From assembly GCF_020544405.1 (NCBI RefSeq), contig NZ_CP065410.1, positions 3,844,001 through 3,908,000 of the forward strand: 64,000 nt of DNA, written 5' to 3'. Made by a program: the position numbers and the translations under genes. Each line of letters begins with the position of its first letter. Position 1 is the stretch's first letter. Source of the DNA: Pseudomonas sp. IAC-BECa141 (GTDB lineage: Bacteria; Pseudomonadota; Gammaproteobacteria; Pseudomonadales; Pseudomonadaceae). Positions 9,063 through 19,279 of the stretch are shown piece by piece. The notes below the pieces were generated by a model. That model was not told the origin of the DNA and did not search any database. It saw nothing but the letters and a program-made list of their open reading frames with translations.

Positions 9063-10052
9063 TCAGGCATTGAGGTAGTCGCACTGTTGGCCGATATGCC
9101 CCTCCACGGCCGCGCCATAGACGCAGGCGGCAACCACCATGTCCTGACTGGCATGGCCAACACTGCGGAAGTAACTGAGGCCTTGTTTGCGGGTAACCGG
9201 CGAAGGCTGCTCGACAACCAAAGTACTGATCTCACGGATGTCCTTGCGGTTGATCACCGACCACGCCAAGGCCTGGGCAATTTCGCCCGATTCGCGGCAT
9301 GCGGCGTCCAAATGATCGACATGTACTTGAGCACTGCCCAGCAATTTTGGATCGACCTCGCACGCCTGCTGCGTACTGCCGCCAACGGCATTGATATGGG
9401 CATTGGGTTTGAGCTGATGTACCCCGATCAACGGCAGCGGACTGTCGTAGGAGGTTGTCGTACAGACAATATCCGCGTCTGCCAAAGCATCCTCCATGCG
9501 CTCAACAGCCTCGACCGGCTGCGCAAGTTCAATGGACAGACGTTCGGCCAAGGCGACACTGCGGGCCATCGAGCGGGAAAAGATCCTGACCTGCCCCAAT
9601 TCCCTGATAGCGGCCATCGCCTGGATATGCGCCGCCGCTTGAGCCCCAGCCCCGATCACCGCCAGATTGAGCCGGGCCTGCAGGCAGAGTTTGTCCGTCA
9701 CCAACGCACTCAGGGCACTGGTGCGAATTGCTGTAAGAGCGGCACTGTCGAGCATCGCCAATAACCTGCCGCTATCGACGTCGATCAGCAAAACCGCGCC
9801 ATTGACCGCCGAGCGCCCCAGCACTGCGTTGCCGGGATGAAACGACGACACTTTGATGCCCAGCGTCTGGCTCACAGGCAAAAAGGCCGGCATGAACAAA
9901 GAGAATGCTTTTTGTCGCGAGTGCGTGATTATCGAACGTGGCGGAACCACGGGTGCCGCGAGAGAAAAACCCTGGTGAGCTTTTTCGAGTACGCGCACAA
10001 GCGACGGCAACTCGACACAACGCCCTATATCTTCACGATTAAGCAGCAGCAT
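9063..10052 (-). CDS. ornithine cyclodeaminase / mu-crystallin family enzyme
   Basis: A 329-residue member of the OCD/mu-crystallin family, which includes ornithine cyclodeaminase, alanine dehydrogenase, ketimine reductases and SbnB-like amino acid synthases. The NAD-binding turn is clear (LAVIGAGAQAAAHIQAM), with the substrate-side lysine region GIKVSSFHPGN and the family Asp in HVDHLDAA. Family members make cyclic amino acids or unusual diamino acids; the exact reaction cannot be assigned. It sits in the middle of the minus-strand island, 57 bases from the next gene, and probably supplies or modifies the amino acid building block. Confidence 0.83.
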   Translation of the reverse strand: MLLLNREDIGRCVELPSLVRVLEKAHQGFSLAAPVVPPRSIITHSRQKAFSLFMPAFLPVSQTLGIKVSSFHPGNAVLGRSAVNGAVLLIDVDSGRLLAMLDSAALTAIRTSALSALVTDKLCLQARLNLAVIGAGAQAAAHIQAMAAIRELGQVRIFSRSMARSVALAERLSIELAQPVEAVERMEDALADADIVCTTTSYDSPLPLIGVHQLKPNAHINAVGGSTQQACEVDPKLLGSAQVHVDHLDAACRESGEIAQALAWSVINRKDIREISTLVVEQPSPVTRKQGLSYFRSVGHASQDMVVAACVYGAAVEGHIGQQCDYLNA

Positions 10053-10135
10053 GGTTTGTCCTTTTCATCAAGGCTCTTTGAAGGTCCCGGCCATTCCCTC
10101 ACCGGCAGCGCTTCCACGCTGACTGAAGCTGACCT

Positions 10136-10660
10136 TCAGCCGAGGGGGTAGCCCTGGGAAAACCCCTGCTTTGGAACCAGAAAAGTGCGCAGGTAGGTGA
10201 TGACCGGAGTGCCATCCTGCTTACGCCCAATCACCCTGATGGTGACGATGCCCTGGCCCGGACGCGACCGGGACTCACGCTTGGAAACCACCTCGCTCTC
10301 CGCGTACAGTGTGTCGCCGACATACACCGGGCTGGGCAGGCGTATTTCATCCCAGCCCAGGTTGGCGATGGCTCGTGCGCTCATCGTCGCGACCGTCATG
10401 CCGCTGATAATCGACAAGGTCACGGAGCTGTTCACCAGCAACTTTTCGAACTCGGTGCGCTGTGCGTAAGCCACATCGATATGCACCGGATGGTTATTCA
10501 TGTTCATCAGTGACTGCCAGATGTTATCCAGCTCCGTCACCGTGCGCCCGGGGCGGTGCTCGAACACATCGCCCACCACAAACTCTTCGTAATGCAGCCC
10601 ATAAGATTCACGGTAGCGATTCGCCCCAATCCGTTCATGCGCCGGAATCATCGGTTCCAT
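10136..10660 (-). CDS. MaoC-like dehydratase/hydratase (hot-dog fold)
   Basis: A 174-residue single hot-dog-domain protein of the MaoC (R)-specific enoyl-CoA hydratase / mesaconyl-CoA hydratase type. The hydratase motif lies in MNMNNHPVHIDVAYA: the His and second Asp of the usual D-x-N-P-x-H-x-D pattern are kept, while the first Asp is replaced by Asn, a substitution that I recall in MaoC proteins paired with CitE-like lyases. The start at 10660 fits the family N-terminus. It overlaps nothing but lies only 10 bases from the CitE-like gene, so the two probably act on the same CoA thioester (lyase plus hydratase). Confidence 0.82.
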   Translation of the reverse strand: MEPMIPAHERIGANRYRESYGLHYEEFVVGDVFEHRPGRTVTELDNIWQSLMNMNNHPVHIDVAYAQRTEFEKLLVNSSVTLSIISGMTVATMSARAIANLGWDEIRLPSPVYVGDTLYAESEVVSKRESRSRPGQGIVTIRVIGRKQDGTPVITYLRTFLVPKQGFSQGYPLG

Positions 10661-10670
10661 GGCGTCCTCC

Positions 10671-11498
10671 TTAAAGACCCAGTTCCTGGGCGCGCTGGAT
10701 GACTTTGCGGGCTAGCTTCACAAAGGGCGGCCCGACCATCAGATTCTTCAATCGGGTGATTTTTTCACCGCTGTTTTGCGCAGCCTGCACAACGGCCAAG
10801 GCATGTTCGTACTCCGCGATCGAAGGCGTGAATGCCTCATTGATGATCGATATCTGCCTTGGGTGAATGGAGGTCTTGCCACTGAAGCCCAACTCCCGGG
10901 TGTCCTGGCATTCCTTCAGTAACCCGGCTTCGTCATCGAGGTTGAAGTAAGCGGTGTCGAACGCGGGAATACCCGCTGCGCTGGCGGCGGCAATGATGCT
11001 TGCACGGGCGTGGAGGATGTTGCTCCAGCCGCCAATCGGCACACCCAGGCTGGCCGCGTAGTCGGCGGAACCGAAGATCAGTCCGTCGGCGCTGGATGCA
11101 ATGGCGTAAATATCCCGAAGACAGGCCGGGGTTTCGACGGTGACCAGGATTTTCGGACTGCTTCCCTGCCCCCCTAAGTTGGCGCGTACCACGTCTATCT
11201 CGGCCGCGGCTTCAGTCATTGCCAGGACGACATACTCGGGTCGCTGTTCAAGTGACTGCACCATCAGCAAATCGAGCAATCCCTGATTGTCACGCAAGGG
11301 ATTGATACGCAGTGCCGTACGCTGCACCACAGCGGATCGATAGAACTGCTCGACACATAGGCGGGCTTCGGCTTTTTTGAGGAGCGGGACGCCGTCCTCC
11401 AGATCAATCACCATGACATCCGTCAGGGCACTCTTGGCATATTGCTCAGGGTGCAAGGCAGAGCAATACAACAAGCTTCGTGGTATCGGATGAGTCAT
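10671..11498 (-). CDS. CitE/HpcH-type CoA-ester lyase
   Basis: A 275-residue TIM-barrel lyase of the citrate lyase beta / malyl-CoA lyase family, which makes or breaks C-C bonds between an acyl-CoA and an oxo acid such as glyoxylate or pyruvate. Family motifs are VIDLEDGV (residues 30-37), the Arg in ALRINP, the metal-binding Glu in TVETP, FGSADYAASLG and GKTSIHPRQI. The ATG at 11498 overlaps the stop of the oxoamine synthase by one base (TGATG) behind GAGG; the longer frame to 11567 is rejected. No CitD or CitF genes are near, so this is not a citrate lyase complex but a stand-alone CitE-like enzyme. Confidence 0.86.
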   Translation of the reverse strand: MTHPIPRSLLYCSALHPEQYAKSALTDVMVIDLEDGVPLLKKAEARLCVEQFYRSAVVQRTALRINPLRDNQGLLDLLMVQSLEQRPEYVVLAMTEAAAEIDVVRANLGGQGSSPKILVTVETPACLRDIYAIASSADGLIFGSADYAASLGVPIGGWSNILHARASIIAAASAAGIPAFDTAYFNLDDEAGLLKECQDTRELGFSGKTSIHPRQISIINEAFTPSIAEYEHALAVVQAAQNSGEKITRLKNLMVGPPFVKLARKVIQRAQELGL

Positions 11499-12742
11499 CA
11501 CCACCTCGCGTTCGGCAGGTTCGGGTTCAGACGGGCTTCTTCGATCTCTGCCCAGACTGCGGAGCAAAAACTGCGGATATCTTCTTGCGACATATCGGCA
11601 CGCATCATCACGCGTAAACCGGACTTGTTTCTGGCCACAATGGGAAAGAACACCGCCGAGGTGTAATACCCTCGTTTGAAGACGCCCTCGGAAACGCTGA
11701 TCGCCAGGTCCGGGCTGTCCAATGGAATAACCCGAATCGGCAATTCGGACCCCGCGTGTTCCGTATCAAACAAACTGTCGAAGAGGCGAATGTTGCAACG
11801 TAGCTTGTCCTGCAAGACGCCAAGCTCAGGACTCTTATGGATATCCAGCGAAGCCATGGCCGCCCCGACAGCCGCCGGATTTATATATTGAGAATAAGAC
11901 ATCGGACCACCAAAGCGTCGGAAGACACTTTGATAATCGGCCTTCTCCGACATGAATATGCCTCCACCATTGGCACCAAATGCCTTGGCCAATGAATAAA
12001 CCAGAAGCGTTCTGGGATTGAGCTCAGGCATATAAGTACGGATATAACCTTCACCCCGATCGCCATAGGCACTCAAGGAATGAGAGTCGTCAAAATAAAG
12101 AAACAGCCCATATTTATCCTGCAACGCCAACAACCGTTCAATAGGCGCACTTCCGCCCATGCTGTAGGCACCATCAGCAACATATGCGACCAACGGATGT
12201 CGCTTGCACATATCCTCAATAAAATCTACATCGTTATGATTGCAGGTCATCACCTGCGTTTCATCACCACAAATGGCCTTGACCTGATTCAGTGCAAAAT
12301 GGGCGTGCTTGTCAAAGATCAAAAAGGGGCGCTGCCCTTCAGTAAACATGCCAGCAGCCAGAAGCGGCAACGAGGCAACAATACCCGCACTGCAGGACGT
12401 CGCGGTGAAGGCTCGACAGTTGAAATGCGCGGACAAGGCATCCTCAAGCTCATCGAGTTCTCGCAACCTTATTCTGATACGCGAGGTGGGCAGATTCACC
12501 GTACCGCTATTGAGCACATAATCTGCGGCGCGGCGCGCCAGACGCTGATCGACCTCAAGACCCAGGTATGAACAAGAGCACATGTTCATGAATGGATGAC
12601 CGTTCTGATCCTGCATACGCCCCTGCTGGGTATGTTTGACGCTCAAATCGGTCAATCCCGATTGTTGCGCGAGGGCCCAGGAAGGGTTACCGATATCGAC
12701 GGACCTGGCGGTATTAATGAATTTATTTCGTTGTTCTGACAT
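11498..12742 (-). CDS. alpha-oxoamine synthase (AONS/KBL/CqsA-like PLP enzyme)
   Basis: A 414-residue PLP-dependent acyltransferase of the alpha-oxoamine synthase family, which condenses an acyl thioester with an amino acid, usually with loss of CO2, to give an alpha-amino ketone. Seen: SYLGLEVDQRL (YLG-type start of the fold), DKHAHFAL (ring-stacking His), DGAYSMGGSAPI, the pyridine-binding Asp with His in FDDSHS (about 218-222), and the Schiff-base lysine K253 in YSLAKAFGANGG. The ATG at 12742 has GAGG six bases upstream; the in-frame start at 12778 has none. It is first in the minus-strand operon and so probably the committed step. No biotin, heme or threonine-degradation genes are nearby, which argues against the housekeeping members of the family; CqsA-type signalling ketones are one comparison. 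Confidence 0.86.
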   Translation of the reverse strand: MSEQRNKFINTARSVDIGNPSWALAQQSGLTDLSVKHTQQGRMQDQNGHPFMNMCSCSYLGLEVDQRLARRAADYVLNSGTVNLPTSRIRIRLRELDELEDALSAHFNCRAFTATSCSAGIVASLPLLAAGMFTEGQRPFLIFDKHAHFALNQVKAICGDETQVMTCNHNDVDFIEDMCKRHPLVAYVADGAYSMGGSAPIERLLALQDKYGLFLYFDDSHSLSAYGDRGEGYIRTYMPELNPRTLLVYSLAKAFGANGGGIFMSEKADYQSVFRRFGGPMSYSQYINPAAVGAAMASLDIHKSPELGVLQDKLRCNIRLFDSLFDTEHAGSELPIRVIPLDSPDLAISVSEGVFKRGYYTSAVFFPIVARNKSGLRVMMRADMSQEDIRSFCSAVWAEIEEARLNPNLPNARW

Positions 12743-13072
12743 ACACGACCTCAGTATAAGTCCATATAACAGGAACAATTACTTACATGCGCTCGCACGT
12801 AGCCGACTCAATGACAATGCTGAACACCCATAAACATCCGACCTCTACTCAACCAAAGCTTAGCTGACAACAGCCCGCCACCGGCGGTTAAAATCAGAGC
12901 CCTTATAGACACTCAAGAAACTTCCTTCACCCATTAATGAATGATCCGTAGGAACACTCTTAAATAATCATTTACACATGCCGAATCACATTAACGGATC
13001 TACGTTCTAACCGTGCGCTGCGTACAACTTATAGGCGCGCGCACTGCAGCTTTGTATTATGGAGAACTATTC
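12743..13072. promoter_or_regulatory. divergent promoter region between oxoamine synthase and SDR
   Basis: 330 AT-rich bases that must hold the promoters of both arms of the island. I see an imperfect 18-base palindrome at 12784-12801 close to the minus-strand start and a GGCGG-type short hairpin near 12893-12905, but no confident -35/-10 pairs. No small gene was recognised. Confidence 0.55.
12784..12801. promoter_or_regulatory. candidate operator palindrome upstream of the oxoamine synthase gene
   Basis: TACATGCG and CGCACGTA, eight-base arms with one mismatch and a 2-base spacer, 42 bases upstream of the start codon. No regulator gene lies within the island, so the binding protein would be encoded elsewhere. 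Confidence 0.3.
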
Positions 13073-13834
13073 ATGAATGGAAGATTAAGAGGAAAGCGAG
13101 CGCTTATAACCGGCGCGTCCTCAGGCATTGGAAGAGCGATAGCCGAAGCCTTCATTACCGAGGGCGCTGATGTATTCATTACCGCTCGCACCGATGAAGC
13201 TGCGGCTCGTGAAGTTCTTGAGTTCGCAGCGCGCCAGGGTCAGCGCGCCAGCTTCACCCTCATGGAAGCCACGAGCGTCTGCATCGAGGCGCTCTTTGAT
13301 GAAGCGCACGCCGCCATCGGGCCCATTGATGTACTCGTCAACAATCCCGCGTTTATCACCCGCACGCCTTTTCTTGAACTGAGCAACGATGAGTATGAGC
13401 AGACGCTGGCGGTCAATCTGCGTTTTCCTTTTTTTGCCACTCAGCGCTTCGCAAAAAACTGCATCGCTCGCGGTCAGGGCGGTAGCGTCATCAACATCTC
13501 ATCTGTCAGTGCTTTCAGGGCGGTCAGTCGCCTGTCGGCTTATCAAGCCAGCAAGGCGGCGCTGTCGATGCTCACACGAAGCTGCGCGGTGGAACTGGCT
13601 CCTCATGGCGTCAGAGTCAATACGATTTCACCCGGACTGACCGCGACAGGTGGTAACGCCAGCCAGTGGCGGGACGCCCCGGCGATATGGCAGAAAAGAA
13701 AAAAGCACATTCCCCTGCAGCGAGCGGGAATACCTTCAGACATGGCAGGCGCGGCGATCCTTCTGGCCTCTGATGACTCCTCCTGGATGACCGGTGCCGA
13801 TCTGGTCATTGATGGAGGCCACAGCGCGATTTGA
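13073..13834 (+). CDS. short-chain dehydrogenase/reductase (SDR), divergent arm of the island
   Basis: A classical SDR of 253 residues. The cofactor motif TGASSGIG (residues 14-21), the NNPA variant of the NNAG strand, the catalytic Ser in INISSVSAF and the YxxxK pair in SAYQASKAAL are all present, so it should be an active NAD(P)H oxidoreductase. The ATG at 13073 has GGAG eight bases upstream; the upstream in-frame start at 13013 is not supported. It is transcribed away from the oxoamine synthase through a shared 330-base region. Reduction of the keto group made by the oxoamine synthase is an attractive guess from the pairing, not something the sequence proves. Confidence 0.84.
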   Translation: MNGRLRGKRALITGASSGIGRAIAEAFITEGADVFITARTDEAAAREVLEFAARQGQRASFTLMEATSVCIEALFDEAHAAIGPIDVLVNNPAFITRTPFLELSNDEYEQTLAVNLRFPFFATQRFAKNCIARGQGGSVINISSVSAFRAVSRLSAYQASKAALSMLTRSCAVELAPHGVRVNTISPGLTATGGNASQWRDAPAIWQKRKKHIPLQRAGIPSDMAGAAILLASDDSSWMTGADLVIDGGHSAI

Positions 13835-14339
13835 ATTACGGAGGTCGGCCGCCTGTTGCGGACCGACCCAAGGCTAACCGACGGGTTGGGAGGTTTTTGC
13901 CCGCGATTCGCCCCGCGCCTTGCCATGCCTTCGGCAGAAACATTGATCCAGAGCAGATCCGCCCCTCGAAAAATGCGGTAAAACGACCTCGGCTGCTACT
14001 TGCAGTAACCGCTATTCAAGACAACTTCCCACCCACACACCCGCCTAACAATCTAAAAAACCCCGCAAACAATATTGATTATCATTTGGCCGCAACTATG
14101 TTCGTTACATTCCAAACAAAACATATTTCCCGTAAACCCGGCTAATGCCCGCAACGCATGGGCTGCGGGCCCTTCGAGGAGCGCTATGTCCTTATTCCAA
14201 TAAATAATTTCGCTATAGGAATTTTACTTGCAGGGTGTTTAGCCATAAAATCAGCGCGATTGATTGCTGCGACATATCGTCACTGCCTTATTTCTTTATC
14301 AAGCTCAGAGACCTTTGCTCTCTGTTAAGGATTTCCAGC
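13835..14339. other. 505-base intergenic region between the island and nuoA
   Basis: It contains a GGTCGG-CCGC / GCGG-A-CCGACC inverted repeat just after the SDR (about 13843-13868), a GCCCGCA / TGCGGGC hairpin (14147-14170), and a five-codon open frame with a strong GAGGAG site (14186-14203). The nuo promoter should lie in the last 200 bases. This is the right-hand edge of the accessory island, and I see no integrase, transfer gene or tRNA fragment. Confidence 0.5.
14186..14203 (+). other. possible minicistron MSLFQ upstream of nuoA
   Basis: GAGGAGCGCT precedes ATG TCC TTA TTC CAA TAA. The ribosome site is better than that of nuoA itself. It may be a leader peptide or the first codons of a gene cut off when the island entered. 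Confidence 0.25.
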
Positions 14340-14753
14340 ATGCCCGAAGCGACAGGACTCATGGCCCACAACTGGGGCTTTGCCATTTTCCTTCTGGGTG
14401 TAGTCGGCCTGTGTGCCTTCATGCTCGGCGTCTCCAGCCTTCTCGGGTCAAAAGCCTGGGGCCGCAGCAAAAACGAACCGTTCGAGTCCGGCATGCTACC
14501 TACCGGTGGCGCCCGCTTGCGGCTCTCAGCCAAATTCTATCTGGTCGCGATGCTGTTCGTGATCTTCGATATCGAAGCCCTCTTTCTCTTTGCATGGTCT
14601 GTGTCCGTCCGCGAAAGCGGCTGGACCGGATTCGTCGAAGCTCTCGTTTTCATAGCAATTCTGTTGGCAGGTCTTGTCTACCTGTTCCGAGTGGGCGCCC
14701 TTGACTGGGCTCCGGAAGCTCGTCGCAAGCGGCAGGCGAAGCTGAAACAATGA
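14340..14753 (+). CDS. nuoA: NADH-quinone oxidoreductase subunit A
   Basis: Small inner-membrane subunit of respiratory complex I, 137 residues with three membrane helices. The conserved block [26 protein letters not shown] and [11 protein letters not shown] identify it without doubt. I use the ATG at 14340 ([14 protein letters not shown]), preceded by AAGG; an in-frame ATG at 14235 would add an unrelated N-terminus. It is first of the thirteen-gene nuo operon (14340-29288), followed by nuoB after 10 bases. Confidence 0.96.
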   Translation: MPEATGLMAHNWGFAIFLLGVVGLCAFMLGVSSLLGSKAWGRSKNEPFESGMLPTGGARLRLSAKFYLVAMLFVIFDIEALFLFAWSVSVRESGWTGFVEALVFIAILLAGLVYLFRVGALDWAPEARRKRQAKLKQ

Positions 14754-14763
14754 GGCTTTGGCA

Positions 14764-15438
14764 ATGCAATACAATCTCACCAGAATCGACCCCGATGCTC
14801 CTAACGAGCAGTATCCGATTGGCCAGCGGGAAACCGTTTCCGATCCGTTAGAAGATCAAGTCCACAAAAACATTTTCATGGGCAAGCTGGAAGACGTGCT
14901 GAGTGGCGCGGTCAACTGGGGACGTAAAAACTCCCTGTGGCCGTACAACTTCGGCCTTTCCTGCTGCTACGTGGAAATGACCACCGCCTTCACGGCGCCC
15001 CACGACATCGCGCGCTTCGGCGCCGAAGTAATCCGGGCATCACCGCGTCAGGCCGACTTCATGGTTATCGCCGGGACCTGCTTCATCAAGATGGCGCCGA
15101 TCATTCAGCGCCTGTATGAGCAGATGCTCGAGCCCAAGTGGGTGATCTCGATGGGTTCGTGCGCCAACTCCGGCGGCATGTACGACATCTACTCCGTGGT
15201 TCAGGGGGTGGACAAGTTCCTGCCCGTTGACGTCTACGTACCTGGCTGCCCGCCCCGTCCAGAAGCGTTTCTGCAAGGCTTGATGCTGTTGCAGGAATCC
15301 ATTGGCCAGGAGCGTCGCCCACTTTCCTGGGTCGTTGGCGATCAAGGCGTTTATCGCGCCGACATGCCTTCGCAGAAGGAACAGCGCCGCGAACAGCGAA
15401 TCGCAGTCACCAACCTGCGCAGCCCTGACGAAGTCTGA
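14764..15438 (+). CDS. nuoB: NADH-quinone oxidoreductase subunit B
   Basis: Peripheral-arm subunit that carries the terminal iron-sulfur cluster N2 and passes electrons to quinone. Of its 224 residues the ligand motifs are visible: adjacent cysteines in [10 protein letters not shown], and later cysteines in [13 protein letters not shown] and PGCPPRPEA. The start at 14764 follows the nuoA stop by 10 bases with GAGG upstream. The charged C-terminal tail ([11 protein letters not shown]) is typical of Pseudomonas NuoB. Confidence 0.97.
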   Translation: MQYNLTRIDPDAPNEQYPIGQRETVSDPLEDQVHKNIFMGKLEDVLSGAVNWGRKNSLWPYNFGLSCCYVEMTTAFTAPHDIARFGAEVIRASPRQADFMVIAGTCFIKMAPIIQRLYEQMLEPKWVISMGSCANSGGMYDIYSVVQGVDKFLPVDVYVPGCPPRPEAFLQGLMLLQESIGQERRPLSWVVGDQGVYRADMPSQKEQRREQRIAVTNLRSPDEV

Positions 15439-17292
<1,854 letters not shown>

Positions 17293-17294
17293 GC

Positions 17295-17792
17295 ATGAAC
17301 AGCACGCTTATCCAGACAGACCGTTTCACCCTGAGTGAAACCGAGCGCTCGGCCATCGAGCACGAGCTGCATCACTACGAAGACCCGCGCGCGGCGTCGA
17401 TCGAAGCCCTGAAGATCGTCCAGAAGGAACGCGGCTGGGTGCCGGACGGCGCTCTGTACGCCATCGGCGAGATCCTCGGCATCCCGGCCAGCGACGTTGA
17501 AGGCGTCGCCACGTTCTACAGCCAGATCTTCCGTCAGCCGGTCGGCCGTCACATCATTCGCGTCTGCGACAGCATGGTCTGCTACATCGGTGGCCACGAG
17601 TCGGTGGTCAGCGAAATCCAGAACAACCTGGGTATCGGCCTGGGTCAGACCACCGCCGACGGTCGCTTCACCCTGCTGCCGGTCTGCTGCCTCGGCAACT
17701 GCGACAAGGCACCGGCGCTGATGATCGATGACGACACCTTTGGCGATGTCCAGCCTGCCGGCGTCGCCAAACTGCTCGAGGGCTACGTATGA
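17295..17792 (+). CDS. nuoE: NADH-quinone oxidoreductase subunit E
   Basis: The 24-kDa-type subunit, 165 residues, thioredoxin-like fold with a [2Fe-2S] cluster. The ligands follow the expected C-x4-C and C-x3-C spacing: CDSMVC and CCLGNC. It forms the NADH-oxidising module with NuoF and NuoG. The stop overlaps the nuoF start by 4 bases, so their translation is coupled. Confidence 0.97.
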   Translation: MNSTLIQTDRFTLSETERSAIEHELHHYEDPRAASIEALKIVQKERGWVPDGALYAIGEILGIPASDVEGVATFYSQIFRQPVGRHIIRVCDSMVCYIGGHESVVSEIQNNLGIGLGQTTADGRFTLLPVCCLGNCDKAPALMIDDDTFGDVQPAGVAKLLEGYV

Positions 17793-19144
17793 CCCTGACT
17801 TCTTTCGGCCCGGCCAACCGCATTCAGCGTTCGGCCGAGACTCACCCGCTGACCTGGCGCCTGCGTGACGACGGCGAAGCCGTATGGCTCGACGAGTACC
17901 AGGCCAAGAACGGTTACGCCGCTGCACGCAAGGCCTTCGCCGACATGGGACCGGACGACATCGTCCAGACCGTGAAGGACGCCGGTCTCAAGGGTCGTGG
18001 TGGTGCAGGCTTCCCCACTGGCGTGAAGTGGGGCCTGATGCCCAAGGACGAATCCATCAACATCCGCTACCTGCTGTGCAACGCGGATGAAATGGAGCCG
18101 AACACCTGGAAAGACCGCATGCTGATGGAGCAACTGCCTCATCTGCTGATCGAGGGCATGCTGATCAGCGCCCGCGCGCTGAAAACCTATCGTGGCTACA
18201 TCTTCCTGCGTGGCGAGTACACCACCGCCGCCAAGCACCTGAACCGTGCCGTGGAAGAAGCCAAGGCAGCGGGCCTGCTGGGCAAGAACATTCTGGGCAG
18301 CGGCTTCGATTTCGAACTGTTCGTCCACACCGGCGCCGGGCGTTACATCTGCGGTGAAGAAACCGCACTGATCAACTCCCTCGAAGGCCGCCGCGCCAAC
18401 CCGCGCTCCAAGCCGCCCTTCCCTGCCGCCGTTGGCGTGTGGGGCAAGCCGACCTGCGTGAACAACGTTGAAACCCTGTGCAACGTGCCGGCGATCATTG
18501 CCGACGGCGTGGACTGGTACAAATCGTTGGCCCGCGACGGCAGTGAAGACATGGGCACCAAGCTCATGGGCTTCTCCGGCAAGGTCAAGAACCCGGGCCT
18601 GTGGGAACTGCCATTCGGCGTGACCGGTCGCGAGCTGTTCGAAGACTACGCCGGCGGCATGCGCGACGGTTACAAGCTCAAGGCCTGGCAGCCAGGCGGC
18701 GCCGGTACCGGTTTCCTGTTGCCGGAACACCTCGACGCACAAATGTACGCCGGCGGCATCGCCAAGGTGGGCACCCGTATGGGTACCGGCCTGGCCATGG
18801 CGGTGGACGACAGCGTCAACATGGTGTCCCTGCTGCGCAACATGGAGCAGTTCTTCGCTCGCGAATCCTGCGGTTTCTGCACCCCTTGCCGTGATGGCCT
18901 GCCATGGAGCGTCAAGCTGCTGATGGCCATCGAGCAAGGCCGCGGCCAGCCAGGCGACATCGAGACCCTGCTGGGTCTGGTCAACTTCCTCGGCCCGGGC
19001 AAGACCTTCTGTGCTCACGCACCGGGTGCCGTGGAGCCGTTGGGCAGTGCCATCAAATACTTCCGTCCAGAGTTCGAAGCCGGTATCGCGCCTGCAAGCG
19101 CCGCCGTCCCGCCTCTGGCGAAGCCGATCACAGTCGGCGCGTAA
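17789..19144 (+). CDS. nuoF: NADH-quinone oxidoreductase subunit F (NADH/FMN binding)
   Basis: The 51-kDa-type subunit of 451 residues that oxidises NADH through FMN and a [4Fe-4S] cluster. Visible: the NADH/FMN site [14 protein letters not shown] (about residues 69-82), the glycine-rich [19 protein letters not shown], and the cluster ligands [12 protein letters not shown] with a further Cys in [10 protein letters not shown]. It ends before the only sizeable gap in the front half of the operon (135 bases), which contains a hairpin. Confidence 0.97.
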   Translation: MTLTSFGPANRIQRSAETHPLTWRLRDDGEAVWLDEYQAKNGYAAARKAFADMGPDDIVQTVKDAGLKGRGGAGFPTGVKWGLMPKDESINIRYLLCNADEMEPNTWKDRMLMEQLPHLLIEGMLISARALKTYRGYIFLRGEYTTAAKHLNRAVEEAKAAGLLGKNILGSGFDFELFVHTGAGRYICGEETALINSLEGRRANPRSKPPFPAAVGVWGKPTCVNNVETLCNVPAIIADGVDWYKSLARDGSEDMGTKLMGFSGKVKNPGLWELPFGVTGRELFEDYAGGMRDGYKLKAWQPGGAGTGFLLPEHLDAQMYAGGIAKVGTRMGTGLAMAVDDSVNMVSLLRNMEQFFARESCGFCTPCRDGLPWSVKLLMAIEQGRGQPGDIETLLGLVNFLGPGKTFCAHAPGAVEPLGSAIKYFRPEFEAGIAPASAAVPPLAKPITVGA

Positions 19145-19151
19145 ACGCTTA

Positions 19152-19181
19152 AAAGGCGAAGGGTCCGTGCCCTTCGCCTTT
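19152..19181 (+). terminator. strong hairpin between nuoF and nuoG (attenuator or processing site)
   Basis: Twelve-base perfect stem AAAGGCGAAGGG / CCCTTCGCCTTT with a 6-base loop, 7 bases after the nuoF stop. Only TTT CG follows, so it is not a full terminator. It may moderate read-through into nuoG or protect the upstream mRNA. Confidence 0.55.
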
Positions 19182-19279
19182 CGTCCGATGACGCCTTTCG
19201 GGGCTGACTGGATTCGGACGGATAACAAGATTCCATTAGCCACGCCCGCTGACACCGGGCCAACGAAGACCTTTGAACC

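Noticed and set aside
14072..14090. TTGATTATCATTT as a Fur or ANR box upstream of nuoA
   Set aside because: Only a partial match to either consensus, with no symmetric second half.
13831..14145. 104-codon frame after the SDR gene
   Set aside because: No ribosome site, no recognisable motif, and it runs through hairpins; treated as intergenic.
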